Positions 16,522-25,326 of a stretch of 52,706 bases of DNA are shown one piece after another. Source of the DNA: Prevotella brunnea (GTDB lineage: Bacteria > Bacteroidota > Bacteroidia > Bacteroidales > Bacteroidaceae); assembly GCF_008016795.1 (NCBI RefSeq), contig NZ_SDIK01000026.1, positions 1 to 52,706 of the forward strand, written 5' to 3'. The notes beneath the pieces are model-generated. The model saw nothing but the letters and a program-made list of their open reading frames with translations, had not been told where the DNA came from and ran no database searches. The first letter of the stretch is position 1. Each line of letters starts with the position of its first letter. Both the position numbers and the translations under genes were made by a program.

Positions 16522-17543
16522 AACAGAGTGGCATAGAACTTGGCAACATCAGCAATTATCGAGGCGAGCTTATGGGGCTTGCAATTATCTTCGTCATACT
16601 TTTTCATGTCGGTTTACCGAGAAACGATTTGTTTTTCGGACTTCGCAGAATGGGAAACATCGGTGTTGATATGTTTTTCTTTCTCAGTGGCATCGGATTG
16701 TGGTATTCATGGGCAAAGGATTCATCCACGCACACATTCTATCTGAAAAGACTTTTTCGCATCTACCCCACGTGGTTGATTGTCGCAACGGCATATTACG
16801 TTCCGGACATGCTTTGGTCTGACATTGTAAGACATGGCGGACATAGCAAGAATTTCATCGATTTAATCGGAGATATTACCATCAATTGGGATTTTTGGCT
16901 GAACGGCGAACTTACATTTTGGTACATCCCGGCAACGATGATGCTGTATTTGTTCACGCCGGCTTACCTGCGACTCATCATCAAGCATCCCACATATCGC
17001 TGGCTTCCTGCGTTGATGATGGCATGGTGCGTCATCGTGCAATATGTTACCCCCATTCACGATACAGTGCAACACTTAGAAATATTCTGGAGCAGAATCC
17101 CTATCTATTTTTTAGGCATCAACATGGGAGCGGCTGTAAAGGAAAACAAACGCATTGAAAGTTCGGCAATCTGGTTAATCCTCATCGCTTTCATCGGAAC
17201 ACTCGCCGCCTGCATCTATTTGGAACAGGTAAAACACGGAAGGTTTCCACTATTCTTGGAACGTATGCTCTATATTCCCCTCACCATATCCGGCATTATC
17301 ATTCTCGCCGGATTGCTAAGGAAAACATCAAGACTCATTCGGAAAGCATGTTTCTTTTTCGGTTCCATCAGTTTGGAACTATATCTCATTCATCATCATT
17401 TCATTTTAATTTACATTGAACCATTCGGTTGGAGCTATTGGGTAAAATTCCTTTTGGTTACCGTTATAGCCTTGCCGATGGCATGGTTGCTGCACAAGCT
17501 GACAGAAGCAGCCGTTAAACCCATAAAGAGGAGGATATTATGA
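16518..17543 (+). CDS. Acyltransferase family 3 membrane protein (second copy)
   Basis: Second AT3 protein, 341 residues, from the ATG at 16518 that overlaps the upstream stop by 4 bp. Open frame extends upstream to 16173, but that part lies inside the previous gene and lacks similarity. It carries NYRGELMGLAIIFVILFHVG (Arg and His of the AT3 motif) and NIGVDMFFFLSGIGLWYSW, a textbook family segment, and about ten membrane helices. Two adjacent AT3 genes suggest two acylation sites or two acceptors. Its stop again overlaps the next start. Confidence 0.85.
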   Translation: MKQSGIELGNISNYRGELMGLAIIFVILFHVGLPRNDLFFGLRRMGNIGVDMFFFLSGIGLWYSWAKDSSTHTFYLKRLFRIYPTWLIVATAYYVPDMLWSDIVRHGGHSKNFIDLIGDITINWDFWLNGELTFWYIPATMMLYLFTPAYLRLIIKHPTYRWLPALMMAWCVIVQYVTPIHDTVQHLEIFWSRIPIYFLGINMGAAVKENKRIESSAIWLILIAFIGTLAACIYLEQVKHGRFPLFLERMLYIPLTISGIIILAGLLRKTSRLIRKACFFFGSISLELYLIHHHFILIYIEPFGWSYWVKFLLVTVIALPMAWLLHKLTEAAVKPIKRRIL

Positions 17544-18418
17544 TAGATTTATTCCGATTAATCCGCCCAAAGCAATGGATAAAAAACACGATTGTGCTTC
17601 TTCCGATATTTTTCGGTGGAGCACTTCTGAAACCGGACGCGCTATATGCCGGTTTTATAGTTGTCTTGTCGTTTTCATTCATCGCCTCATCCATTTACTG
17701 CCTCAACGACATCATCGACCTAAAGGACGACAAGCGACATCCGGTGAAATGCAAACGTCCGCTGGCTTCAGGAGCCATCAGCGTGGTACAAGGCTACCTC
17801 ATCATGCTATCGATGGTCATTCTGTCGATGCTTACGTTGCTCTTGCTGCCTGAACATGGGGCGGAAGTGGCAGGAGTTATCTTTTTTTATTGGATATTGA
17901 ACATTGCTTACTGCTTAGTGCTGAAACAACATGCCATCATCGACGTCTGCGTGATAGCGTTTGGTTTTGTTCTCCGACTCTTCGCCGGTGGACTTGCCAC
18001 CGGTATCGGACTGAGCAAATGGATTGTGCTGATGACCTTCCTCCTGATGCTTTTCCTATCGTTCGCGAAAAGGCGCGATGACGTGCTCAGGATGAACGAG
18101 ACAGGCAAAGCCCCACGCAAGAACACGAGCAGGTACAACCTCACTTTCATCAATCAAGCCATCACCATCACGGCAAGCGTTACTTTGGTGTGCTACATCA
18201 TGTACACGATGAGTCCGGAAGTTGTAGCCAATTTCCATACCGATAAATTATATCTGACGAGCGTATTCGTACTCTTGGGATTGCTCAGATACATTCAAAT
18301 TGCTGTGGTGGACAAGAAAAGCGGAGACCCTACGAAGGTAATACTGCGCGATCGTTTTATCCAACTTATCGTATTGGGCTTCGGTTTGACTTTCCTCATC
18401 ATTATTTACCAATTGTAA
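17540..18418 (+). CDS. UbiA-family polyprenyl-phosphate phosphoribosyltransferase-like protein
   Basis: Membrane prenyltransferase of the UbiA superfamily, 292 residues and about nine membrane helices. The N-terminus LIRPKQWIKNTIVLLPIFFGG resembles decaprenyl-phosphate phosphoribosyltransferase (Mycobacterium Rv3806c type). The Asp-rich motif is NDIIDLKDDKRHP (56-68), with a second acidic site around AKRRDDVLRM. Such enzymes join phosphoribosyl diphosphate to polyprenyl phosphate. The next gene encodes a HAD phosphatase that could remove the 5-phosphate, giving polyprenyl-phospho-ribose as a sugar donor outside the membrane. The family call is firm; the exact substrate is inferred. Confidence 0.82.
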   Translation: MIDLFRLIRPKQWIKNTIVLLPIFFGGALLKPDALYAGFIVVLSFSFIASSIYCLNDIIDLKDDKRHPVKCKRPLASGAISVVQGYLIMLSMVILSMLTLLLLPEHGAEVAGVIFFYWILNIAYCLVLKQHAIIDVCVIAFGFVLRLFAGGLATGIGLSKWIVLMTFLLMLFLSFAKRRDDVLRMNETGKAPRKNTSRYNLTFINQAITITASVTLVCYIMYTMSPEVVANFHTDKLYLTSVFVLLGLLRYIQIAVVDKKSGDPTKVILRDRFIQLIVLGFGLTFLIIIYQL

Positions 18419-18419
18419 G

Positions 18420-19382
18420 ATGAAAGTTTACGCATTCGACTTTGACGGAACACTCACAAAAAAGGACACATTCATCGAGTTTATTGAGTATGTGTACGGA
18501 TATAGGAAAACCTTTTGCGGTTTTTTCCTATTCTCCCCCATCCTCCTTCTCATGAAATTGAGATTATATCCGAACTGGAAAGCGAAGCAAAAAGTTTTCT
18601 CGTGGTTTTTCAAAGACATGTCTATCGGGGAGTTCAATGCGCATTGCGAGAATTTCGCCATTCACCGGCAAGGCATCATGCGCCCGAAAGGATTGGAAAC
18701 CATCAGAAAAGCCATAAACAACGGCGACAGCGTTATCATCATCACGGCAAGCATAGAAAATTGGGTGCGCCCTTTCTTCAAAGAGTTTGGCGACAAGGTG
18801 AAGGTGGAAGGCACACAGATTGATATCCGTTTGGATTACATAACCGGGAACTTCCTCACCAAGAATTGTTATGGGAAAGAGAAATTGAAACGGCTTCTGC
18901 AAATCTTTCCCTATCGACATTCCTATAAATTGGCAGCCTTTGGCGACAGCAGAGGCGACCGCCATCTGCTTCGCGAAGCCGATGAGTCGTTTTTTCAACC
19001 ATTCAGAAAAAGAAATCGAGAAAAATTCGATGAAATCGTGCGTTTCGGAATTGTGGGAATCATTGCCACTACCTTGCAATACGCAATTTATCTGTTACTA
19101 ATCAACTGGATTGAACCCAGAATCTCCAACACGATCGGATATGTCATTAGTTTTGTTTTCAATTATTTTGCATCTACGAGTTACACTTTTAAGGTGAAAG
19201 CAACAGCAAGACGAGGAGCGGGCTTTGCCTTTTCCCACCTTGTAAACTATCTTTTGCAAACCGGATTGTTATCTCTCTTCCTCTGGATGGGCATGAAAAA
19301 GCAAATTGCCATGCTACCGGTATTCTGCATTTGCGTCCCCATTAATTTCATTTTGGTCAGAACTTTCCTAAAAAAGAAGTAA
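18420..19382 (+). CDS. HAD phosphatase fused to GtrA-like membrane domain
   Basis: Two-domain protein of 320 residues. Residues 1 to about 200 form a HAD-IB phosphatase: FDFDGTLT with nucleophile Asp7 and acid Asp9, ITAS (motif II) and FGDSRGD (175-180, motif IV). From about 204 the GtrA domain follows: EIVRFGIVGIIATTLQYAIY and SFVFNYFASTSYTF, four membrane helices, typical of flippases for polyprenyl-phosphate sugars. Starts 1 bp after the UbiA-like gene. The fusion links dephosphorylation of a polyprenyl-phospho-sugar phosphate to its transfer across the membrane. A terminator-like hairpin follows at 19425. Confidence 0.87.
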   Translation: MKVYAFDFDGTLTKKDTFIEFIEYVYGYRKTFCGFFLFSPILLLMKLRLYPNWKAKQKVFSWFFKDMSIGEFNAHCENFAIHRQGIMRPKGLETIRKAINNGDSVIIITASIENWVRPFFKEFGDKVKVEGTQIDIRLDYITGNFLTKNCYGKEKLKRLLQIFPYRHSYKLAAFGDSRGDRHLLREADESFFQPFRKRNREKFDEIVRFGIVGIIATTLQYAIYLLLINWIEPRISNTIGYVISFVFNYFASTSYTFKVKATARRGAGFAFSHLVNYLLQTGLLSLFLWMGMKKQIAMLPVFCICVPINFILVRTFLKKK

Positions 19383-19424
19383 TGCCTGCCGAAAAGTAGC
19401 CAAGGTGTTCAAGCGGAATAAGCG

Positions 19425-19466
19425 ATGAAAGCAGGAGAATTGGTTGGAGACCGGCTTTCATTTTCT
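19425..19466 (+). terminator. Intrinsic terminator after the HAD-GtrA gene
   Basis: ATGAAAGC (19425-19432) pairs with GCTTTCAT (19454-19461), followed by TTTCTTCT. It lies 43 bp past the stop codon. The loop is long (21 nt) but contains an inner GGT/ACC pairing. Confidence 0.5.
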
Positions 19467-19656
19467 TCTCAACCAAAAGAGCAAAACTCCGTTTTTAAAT
19501 ACAATAAAACGAAGGAAACTTTTACACTTCTTAACCTCACGACTCGCATATTCTCAAAGAACCTTTCCAATGGTTGAAAAAACACGAAAAATCTACATAT
19601 ATCATAACTGTCTGATTATCAGCACAAACAACCTATTTGGCAATGCATCGTCTGGC

Positions 19657-19737
19657 AAAAGCTTACCTTTTACAAGGCAAAAGCTAAGGAAATGGAAGGC
19701 AAAAGCTTACCTTTTACATTTCCAAAAGTAAGTTTTA
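19657..19737. repeat. Array C: four 22-bp-period units, inverted relative to array A
   Basis: Units start at 19657, 19679, 19701 and 19723. Units 1 and 3 are AAAAGCTTACCTTTT, the exact reverse complement of the array A core. Unit 2 (AAAAGCTAAGGAAAT) and unit 4 (CAAAAGTAAGTTTTA) are degenerate but keep register. Spacers are ACAAGGC, GGAAGGC (also found twice in array B) and ACATTTC. TGATTATCA lies 44 bp before unit 1. Confidence 0.88.
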
Positions 19738-20089
19738 GCAACTTCAGAATCGATTTTTGCCGAGTTTATTTCGCGTTTTAATGAATTTTTTTTGCCTTTT
19801 CAGCAGGTTACTTAAAGAAACTGTTGAGTTTTCATATCTATTTCATGGAAAACTCTGACCAAATCGATGAGCATACAAGACATCGTTTTTCACGATCATT
19901 AACAAAGAATTTTGGCTTTCGGAACAGGAAGAATTAAATCACGAATGAAAAGCGCGGCATCCGAAAAAAAGAAAAATTCCATACCAACTCAAGCTAAAAG
20001 GAGAGACCTTCGTGTAGGAAAGAGGTGGCTATCATTCGGAATTTTCCGTTTTTGTCTGATTTTACGATGTCCGGACGATGGATATTTTG

Positions 20090-20097
20090 TATCTTTG
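20090..20097 (+). promoter_or_regulatory. -7 element (TATCTTTG) for the paralog/GT2 operon
   Basis: TATCTTTGCA lies 23 bp before the ATG at 20121 and matches the strongest consensus form; the -33 box is not clear. Confidence 0.65.
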
Positions 20098-20120
20098 CAA
20101 AGTTAATTGGATTTTGAAAA

Positions 20121-21467
20121 ATGTCTGTTTTAAAACTCTTTAAGGTGAAACGCGAAGAGCGTTGGCCAGCACTGACGCTGCTCTTGATATTCGTCGCGTT
20201 CAACGCGCTGCTTATCCAAAGCCATTACGGTGTATATACGATGGGGGCACACAATGGATTTTGGACGATATTCTCAAAGAATTTCAGAATGTCCGGCTAC
20301 GATAATTGGTCGTGGATTACCATTTCCGGAATGCGAATTCATTTTGAGACCGCGCGCCACCCACTTTTCCTTACTCTTCTCTATCCAATGTATGTGCTCA
20401 ATCACTGGCTCATCGGACAGACGGGTACCAATTTTGCCGTTTTCCTCATGGCGGTTGTCATCATACTGTCGAGTTTTTATGCGGTTTTGTTCATGTATCG
20501 CATCCTTAGGGAAGTGATTGAGGTGAGCCGTTTCGATGCCACGCTGCTCACCTTACTGATGTTTTCGTTCGGACACGTAATGATTCCCACCATGGTACCC
20601 GACCATTTCATCATTTCGCTCATGCTGCTCTTGATGACATTCTATATCTGTGGCATGAAAATAAGACAACGCAGTCTGCTAAAGCCTTGGCAATCGGCTG
20701 TATTACTGTTCTTTACAGCGGGCATGGCAACATCGAATGGTGCAAAGACGCTCCTCGCCGGATTATTCACGAATGGGCGAAAGTTTTTCCATCCCAGATA
20801 CATTCTCTTGGGAATTGTCCTGCCGGTGGCTTTGCTGGTTGCCATTCAGCAATGGCAATATTACGCTTTGGAAGTGCCACAGAAAGAGGTCATTCAACAA
20901 ATAGAGGTAAAAAGCAAACAAAAAAATCCAAAGAAGGTGAGCAATTATGCCGAACAACGCACCAAATGGTTGAAGGAGCATACCGGCAAGAAGATGAGTG
21001 AGGAAGGCATCGGAAAGCTTATGGACATCTCAACTCCGAGATTGAAAACCATAGTTGAGAACTTCTTTGGAGAATCCATACAACTCCACCGAAAGTACCT
21101 CTTGAAAGATGTCTCATGGGACAGACCTATATTCGTTGAATACGAAAGTATCCTATTTTATATCATAGAGGGTATTATCGTCCTGCTCTTCATTTTCGGC
21201 GGTTTCATCGCGATAAAAGAGCGCTTTTTCCAAATGCTTCTACTTAGTTTCGCCTGCGATGTAACGCTACATCTGATACTTGGCTTCGGCATCAACGAAG
21301 TATATATCATGACAACGGGTTGGATCTTCATCGTTCCGATAGCATACGCCTATCTTACGAGAGTTTTAGCAGACGCGCCACGCAGAACATTCAGACTCAT
21401 CATAACTTTGCTGACCATTTGGCTGTGGGCTTACAACGGAGGACTAATCATCGGATATCTGATATGA
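20121..21467 (+). CDS. Multi-pass membrane protein, GT-C-like, unknown function (first paralog)
   Basis: 448 residues with about nine or ten membrane segments, possibly of the DUF6080 type; that name is a weak recollection. After the first helix comes an external loop with SGYDNWSW and ARHPLF, then YPMYVLNHWLIG and, further on, MVPDHFII. A charged cytoplasmic or periplasmic segment lies in the middle, followed by TPRLKTIVENFFGESIQLH. The layout (early acidic loop, many helices) recalls GT-C glycosyltransferases that use polyprenyl-phosphate sugars, but no family-defining motif is certain. The stop overlaps the next start. The next gene is a clear paralog with the same landmarks in the same order. 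Confidence 0.75.
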   Translation: MSVLKLFKVKREERWPALTLLLIFVAFNALLIQSHYGVYTMGAHNGFWTIFSKNFRMSGYDNWSWITISGMRIHFETARHPLFLTLLYPMYVLNHWLIGQTGTNFAVFLMAVVIILSSFYAVLFMYRILREVIEVSRFDATLLTLLMFSFGHVMIPTMVPDHFIISLMLLLMTFYICGMKIRQRSLLKPWQSAVLLFFTAGMATSNGAKTLLAGLFTNGRKFFHPRYILLGIVLPVALLVAIQQWQYYALEVPQKEVIQQIEVKSKQKNPKKVSNYAEQRTKWLKEHTGKKMSEEGIGKLMDISTPRLKTIVENFFGESIQLHRKYLLKDVSWDRPIFVEYESILFYIIEGIIVLLFIFGGFIAIKERFFQMLLLSFACDVTLHLILGFGINEVYIMTTGWIFIVPIAYAYLTRVLADAPRRTFRLIITLLTIWLWAYNGGLIIGYLI

Positions 21468-22897
21468 AAGCATTTGATTTTCTGAAAATAAAGAAAGACG
21501 AGCGCGTCGCCGGTGCAGTGTTCCTGTTGTGGCAGATACTCCTCAATGCTTTGGTAATTATCCGCTATTATCCAAAGTTCTCCCAACCCGCCGAAAACTA
21601 TTACAAACTCTTTGTCAGAAACTTCCATCTGTCCGGCTTCGATCCCCTCACTTATTGCGTGGTTTCCGACTGGTACACCGGATTTGATGTGCACAGACAT
21701 CCGTTATTGGCATTTTTCTACTATCCGGCTTATATCATTAATCACTGGTTGATGATGACAACGGGCATCAATTTCGTCCAATTCACCGTGGCTTTCATTT
21801 TGATTGCAAGCAGTTTCTACGCTTTCATCATCTTGACGAGAATATGTAGAGAATTGATTGGTATCGCGCGGAATGACGCTTTCATGCTTTCATTCCTGCT
21901 TTTCTCCTTCGCACACATCATGGTAGCAGCCGTTAGTCCCGACCACTTCATCCTCTCGCTGTTCATGCTTCTACTCACGATTTACATTGCCGGCAAACAA
22001 ATCAAGAACGGAGAACGAATGAAGAAAGGGCAAACCATACTGCTCTTTCTCATTACTGCAGGAATATCGTTGAACAATGGACTGAAAGTGTTTATTGCCA
22101 ACCTGTTCACACGCGGAAAATCGTTCTTTCGTCCGGCAAATCTCATCGTGGCAGTACTTTTACCGGCGGCATTGCTGTGGCAATTTGGGAGTTGGGAATA
22201 TAAAACGTATGTGAACGATTCGGTAAAGGAGCGCAAACACAAACAAGCCATGAGAGTAAGGGCGGAAAAGGAGAGAATGTTTGCAGCGTTTAAGGACACA
22301 ACGACTTTGAAAGACAGCGCGGAGATAGCCCATTCATTCCAAGAACGTTGGCGCGAACACCGTAAAGTGGTATTGAAAGCCAAAGCACAGAAACCCGCAA
22401 ATCTGCACACCGGAAAACCCATTAGCAAGAAAGGATTTCTCATGTGGACAGATGTTACCACCCCAAGATGGAAAACGGTGATAGAAAATCTTTTCGGAGA
22501 ATCCATACAACTACATCAAAAACACACCTTGGAAGATGTATTGGTAAGTCGTCCGGTCATTATAAGCTATGATTGGATATGGAATTATGTCGCGGAAGGT
22601 TTGATTTTACTCCTGTTCATCGGTGGAATATGGTGTGGCAGACACAGCAAACTATTATGGATGGTACTTTCTTTTGCCACTTTGGATATGATACTGCACA
22701 TAGGATTGGGCTTTGGAATTCCTGAAGTCTATATCATGTCGGCTCATTGGATTTACGTCATCCCCATAAACATCGCGTTTTTATTAAAAACAACTCATGG
22801 AAAACCGGAACGAGGCTTACGCATCACTCTCTTTTTGCTAACGACCTACTTAATGGTTTACAACGCTTTCCTCCTTATCGATTATCTCTATCTGTAA
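21464..22897 (+). CDS. Multi-pass membrane protein, GT-C-like, unknown function (second paralog)
   Basis: 477 residues from the ATG at 21464 overlapping the previous stop (ATGA); an open frame extends upstream inside the neighbour but is not coding. It shares with its neighbour SGFDPLTY, HRHPLLAFFYYPAYIINHWLM, SPDHFILSL, TTPRWKTVIENLFGESIQLH and GFGIPEVYIM. It carries about 30 extra charged residues in the central loop. The pair arose by tandem duplication and then diverged. If these are GT-C enzymes, the polyprenyl-phospho-sugar from the operon at 17540-19382 is a plausible donor; this is a hypothesis. Confidence 0.75.
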   Translation: MKAFDFLKIKKDERVAGAVFLLWQILLNALVIIRYYPKFSQPAENYYKLFVRNFHLSGFDPLTYCVVSDWYTGFDVHRHPLLAFFYYPAYIINHWLMMTTGINFVQFTVAFILIASSFYAFIILTRICRELIGIARNDAFMLSFLLFSFAHIMVAAVSPDHFILSLFMLLLTIYIAGKQIKNGERMKKGQTILLFLITAGISLNNGLKVFIANLFTRGKSFFRPANLIVAVLLPAALLWQFGSWEYKTYVNDSVKERKHKQAMRVRAEKERMFAAFKDTTTLKDSAEIAHSFQERWREHRKVVLKAKAQKPANLHTGKPISKKGFLMWTDVTTPRWKTVIENLFGESIQLHQKHTLEDVLVSRPVIISYDWIWNYVAEGLILLLFIGGIWCGRHSKLLWMVLSFATLDMILHIGLGFGIPEVYIMSAHWIYVIPINIAFLLKTTHGKPERGLRITLFLLTTYLMVYNAFLLIDYLYL

Positions 22898-22900
22898 AAA

Positions 22901-23863
22901 ATGAAAGCTAACGCAAAGATATCAGTCGTAATGTGCACATACAATGGTGCAAGATTTATCCGTGAACAATTAGATTCCATTCTGCGACAATCCTGCCCGG
23001 TGCATGAAATTATTGTCCAAGACGATGGTTCGACCGATGAAACGCAAAACATTCTGAAAGAATACGCGAGAAAGGACGCAAGGATAAAAGTTTTCAAGAA
23101 TGAAGAAAAACACGGAGTCAACGGCAACTTCCTATCGGCAATGAAGCGTTCTGAAGGTGATTTCATTGCTACGGCTGATCAAGACGACATCTGGGAATTG
23201 AACAAAATTGAGCTACAGATGAGAGCGATAGAGGGAAAACTACTTTGTAGCGGACTTTCGCGCCCTTTTTCAACCGATGGTTCGTTTGCATTCTTCGACC
23301 ATCGGAAACGAAACGTAAACATTTTGCGCATGATGTTCTTGGGATTGCCGGGGCACACGCTGCTCTTCAGGCGCGAATTGTTGGAAGAATTGCCCTGCAT
23401 TGATCACTCGATTTATCGCTACTCCATGTACGATGCAGTTCTTTCGATTGTTGCCGCAGGGAAGGAGAGTATCGTTTTCATCGATAAAGTACTTGTAAAT
23501 TTTCGCAGACACTCATCGGCAACCACTTATACCGACTATAGCAGAAGCCTTCCGACTTGGAAAAACGCCATGAACAATCTGCTTTGGGGATGCAAAAATT
23601 ATCGAGAAACAAAACAAAAGGTAAGTCCGCTATTCTCAGCAAAGCTCCAACTAATGCGAGACATCGTTTCCCACAGCCCGGATCTTAAAGAAGCCATCAA
23701 AATCATGGAACTGGAAATCGCTAAGGGATGGACGGATTTCCTGCGTTTACAATACCACTGCATCAAGAACTACCAAAAATTGTTTCATACCAACGGCAAA
23801 GGATTCATCAGAATCTTACGTGCCGCACTCTACCCCATCATGCAATTGCAAATGTATCGTTAG
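22901..23863 (+). CDS. Glycosyltransferase family 2 protein (paralog of 791-1747)
   Basis: 320-residue GT-A enzyme with SVVMCTYNGARFIREQ, IIVQDDGSTDET and ATADQDDIWELNK, matching the enzyme at 791-1747 motif for motif, including a similar C-terminal helix-rich end (NGKGFIRILRAALYP). It starts 3 bp after the second membrane paralog, so the three genes form one operon. It ends in a 4-bp convergent overlap with the flippase gene. The sugar and acceptor are unknown. Confidence 0.88.
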   Translation: MKANAKISVVMCTYNGARFIREQLDSILRQSCPVHEIIVQDDGSTDETQNILKEYARKDARIKVFKNEEKHGVNGNFLSAMKRSEGDFIATADQDDIWELNKIELQMRAIEGKLLCSGLSRPFSTDGSFAFFDHRKRNVNILRMMFLGLPGHTLLFRRELLEELPCIDHSIYRYSMYDAVLSIVAAGKESIVFIDKVLVNFRRHSSATTYTDYSRSLPTWKNAMNNLLWGCKNYRETKQKVSPLFSAKLQLMRDIVSHSPDLKEAIKIMELEIAKGWTDFLRLQYHCIKNYQKLFHTNGKGFIRILRAALYPIMQLQMYR

Positions 23864-25302
23864 CCCTTTTTCCCACGTAGATATTCCATACATTCTGCAA
23901 GCATCTTAGAACCGCAAAGTTTCATCACCATAAAATAAAGCACTGCCGCTAAAACAATCCGAAGTAAGAGAAGAATTATCAGATTGGAAACGGATATCGT
24001 AAGGAAATAGGTTGCTGACATCACTGCCAACGTAATGAAAAGATAAGGACAGATGTCGAGCATCACATCCAAAAGTCGCACACCTATTGCACGATGTGCG
24101 AAATATTGCCAAACAAACAGCCAAAGAACACTCACCACCGTATAGACACTGACCATGAAAACAATGCCTTTGGCGTAACAAACCATCATCAATCCTATTT
24201 GCAGCACTATCAAAGCGATGGTGCAAACCATGTATATATCGGATTTTCCACGACTGATTATCAGGTTTTGGTATAAGGTATAAAAAGGCAGAAAAGCACC
24301 ACTGACACACAAAATCCGCAGCAGGAGAATACTGCCGACCCACTTCTCAGACACCAAAACAACAATAAACTCATGCGCGACCATCGCCAATCCGAACATG
24401 GCAGGAAAGGCAAGGAAGGCCGTAAAACGAAGCATCTTGCGAAAAACGTTCACCTGCCGTTCGCGATTGCTGTTCACTTCCACGAGAATTGGTTGCGCTA
24501 CCTGTCCTGTCGTTCCGGAAACAAAAGTACTCGCCATGGTATCCCACTTGAAAGCCTGCGTGAAGTTTCCCACAGCCGCAGCCGGATAGAGACGTCCGAA
24601 GATGACTGTCAGGAAATTTTGGCTGATTGTATTCACGATGGTTGTAATAAGGATTTTATAACTGAAAGAGAACATCCTGCAAATGGGCTTAAAATCAATC
24701 TTGAAAGACGGTCGCCACGGAACAAGGAAAAAGCGACCGAGACTTGTCAGGGAAATATAAAGCATTTGTTGCCAAGCCAAACTCCAATAGGCATAACCCT
24801 TCAACGCGAGAATGATACCGACCATGCCCGACACAAGCAGTGAAGTGATGCGCAAGAGGGCAGTTTCTCTCACCATGAGATTCTTGAAAAGATATGCCGC
24901 TGGAGCCGTCCCAACAGCCGAAAACAGCAGTGTGGCAAAGATAAAGCGCGATAAATCGACGAGCTCGGTATGATGAAAGAAGTCGGCAATGAGTGGGGCG
25001 CAAAAGAAAAGCAGGAGATAAGAGCCCCAACTCACAAAGGTGCTGAACCAAAACACGGCATTATAATCGTTGTCGGTGGCTTTTTCCAGATTTGCCAACG
25101 CCGAAGTAAACCCACTCTCTTGCAAGGCAGCTGCCACTGCGGTGAAAATAGCCAACATTCCCACCAAACCATAGTCGGAAGTGGTAAGGATGCGACTGAG
25201 AAAAATTCCGATAACAGCATTGAGCACCTGCATGGAGCCATTGTTTACAGCCCCCCAAAACAGACCTTTTGCCGTTTTCTCTTTCAACGTTTTTTGTGCC
25301 AT
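23860..25302 (-). CDS. Lipopolysaccharide biosynthesis flippase (Wzx/MOP family)
   Basis: 480-residue MOP-superfamily transporter with about 12-14 membrane helices, expected to flip an undecaprenyl-diphosphate-linked glycan to the periplasm. The N-terminus KTAKGLFWGAVNNGSMQVLN, then SRILTTSDYGLVGMLAIF and GFTSALANLEKATDNDYNAVFW, are characteristic of WzxC/RfbX-like proteins (polysacc_synt). The gene follows the TIGR02757 gene by 24 bp on the minus strand and overlaps the GT2 gene tail to tail by 4 bp. Confidence 0.9.
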   Translation of the reverse strand: MAQKTLKEKTAKGLFWGAVNNGSMQVLNAVIGIFLSRILTTSDYGLVGMLAIFTAVAAALQESGFTSALANLEKATDNDYNAVFWFSTFVSWGSYLLLFFCAPLIADFFHHTELVDLSRFIFATLLFSAVGTAPAAYLFKNLMVRETALLRITSLLVSGMVGIILALKGYAYWSLAWQQMLYISLTSLGRFFLVPWRPSFKIDFKPICRMFSFSYKILITTIVNTISQNFLTVIFGRLYPAAAVGNFTQAFKWDTMASTFVSGTTGQVAQPILVEVNSNRERQVNVFRKMLRFTAFLAFPAMFGLAMVAHEFIVVLVSEKWVGSILLLRILCVSGAFLPFYTLYQNLIISRGKSDIYMVCTIALIVLQIGLMMVCYAKGIVFMVSVYTVVSVLWLFVWQYFAHRAIGVRLLDVMLDICPYLFITLAVMSATYFLTISVSNLIILLLLRIVLAAVLYFMVMKLCGSKMLAECMEYLRGKKG

Positions 25303-25326
25303 AGCTTTATCCTCGCATAGTCCTTA

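Larger units (their letters stand above)
19383..20120. other. 738-bp intergenic region
   Basis: Holds a terminator-like hairpin (19425-19461), a TGATTATCA motif (19613-19621), array C (19657-19737) and the -7 element of the next operon (20090-20097). Otherwise AT-rich with no credible gene. Confidence 0.65.

Noticed and set aside
19444..19731. Open frame across array C
   Set aside because: It runs through the repeat array and terminator region; no conserved features.
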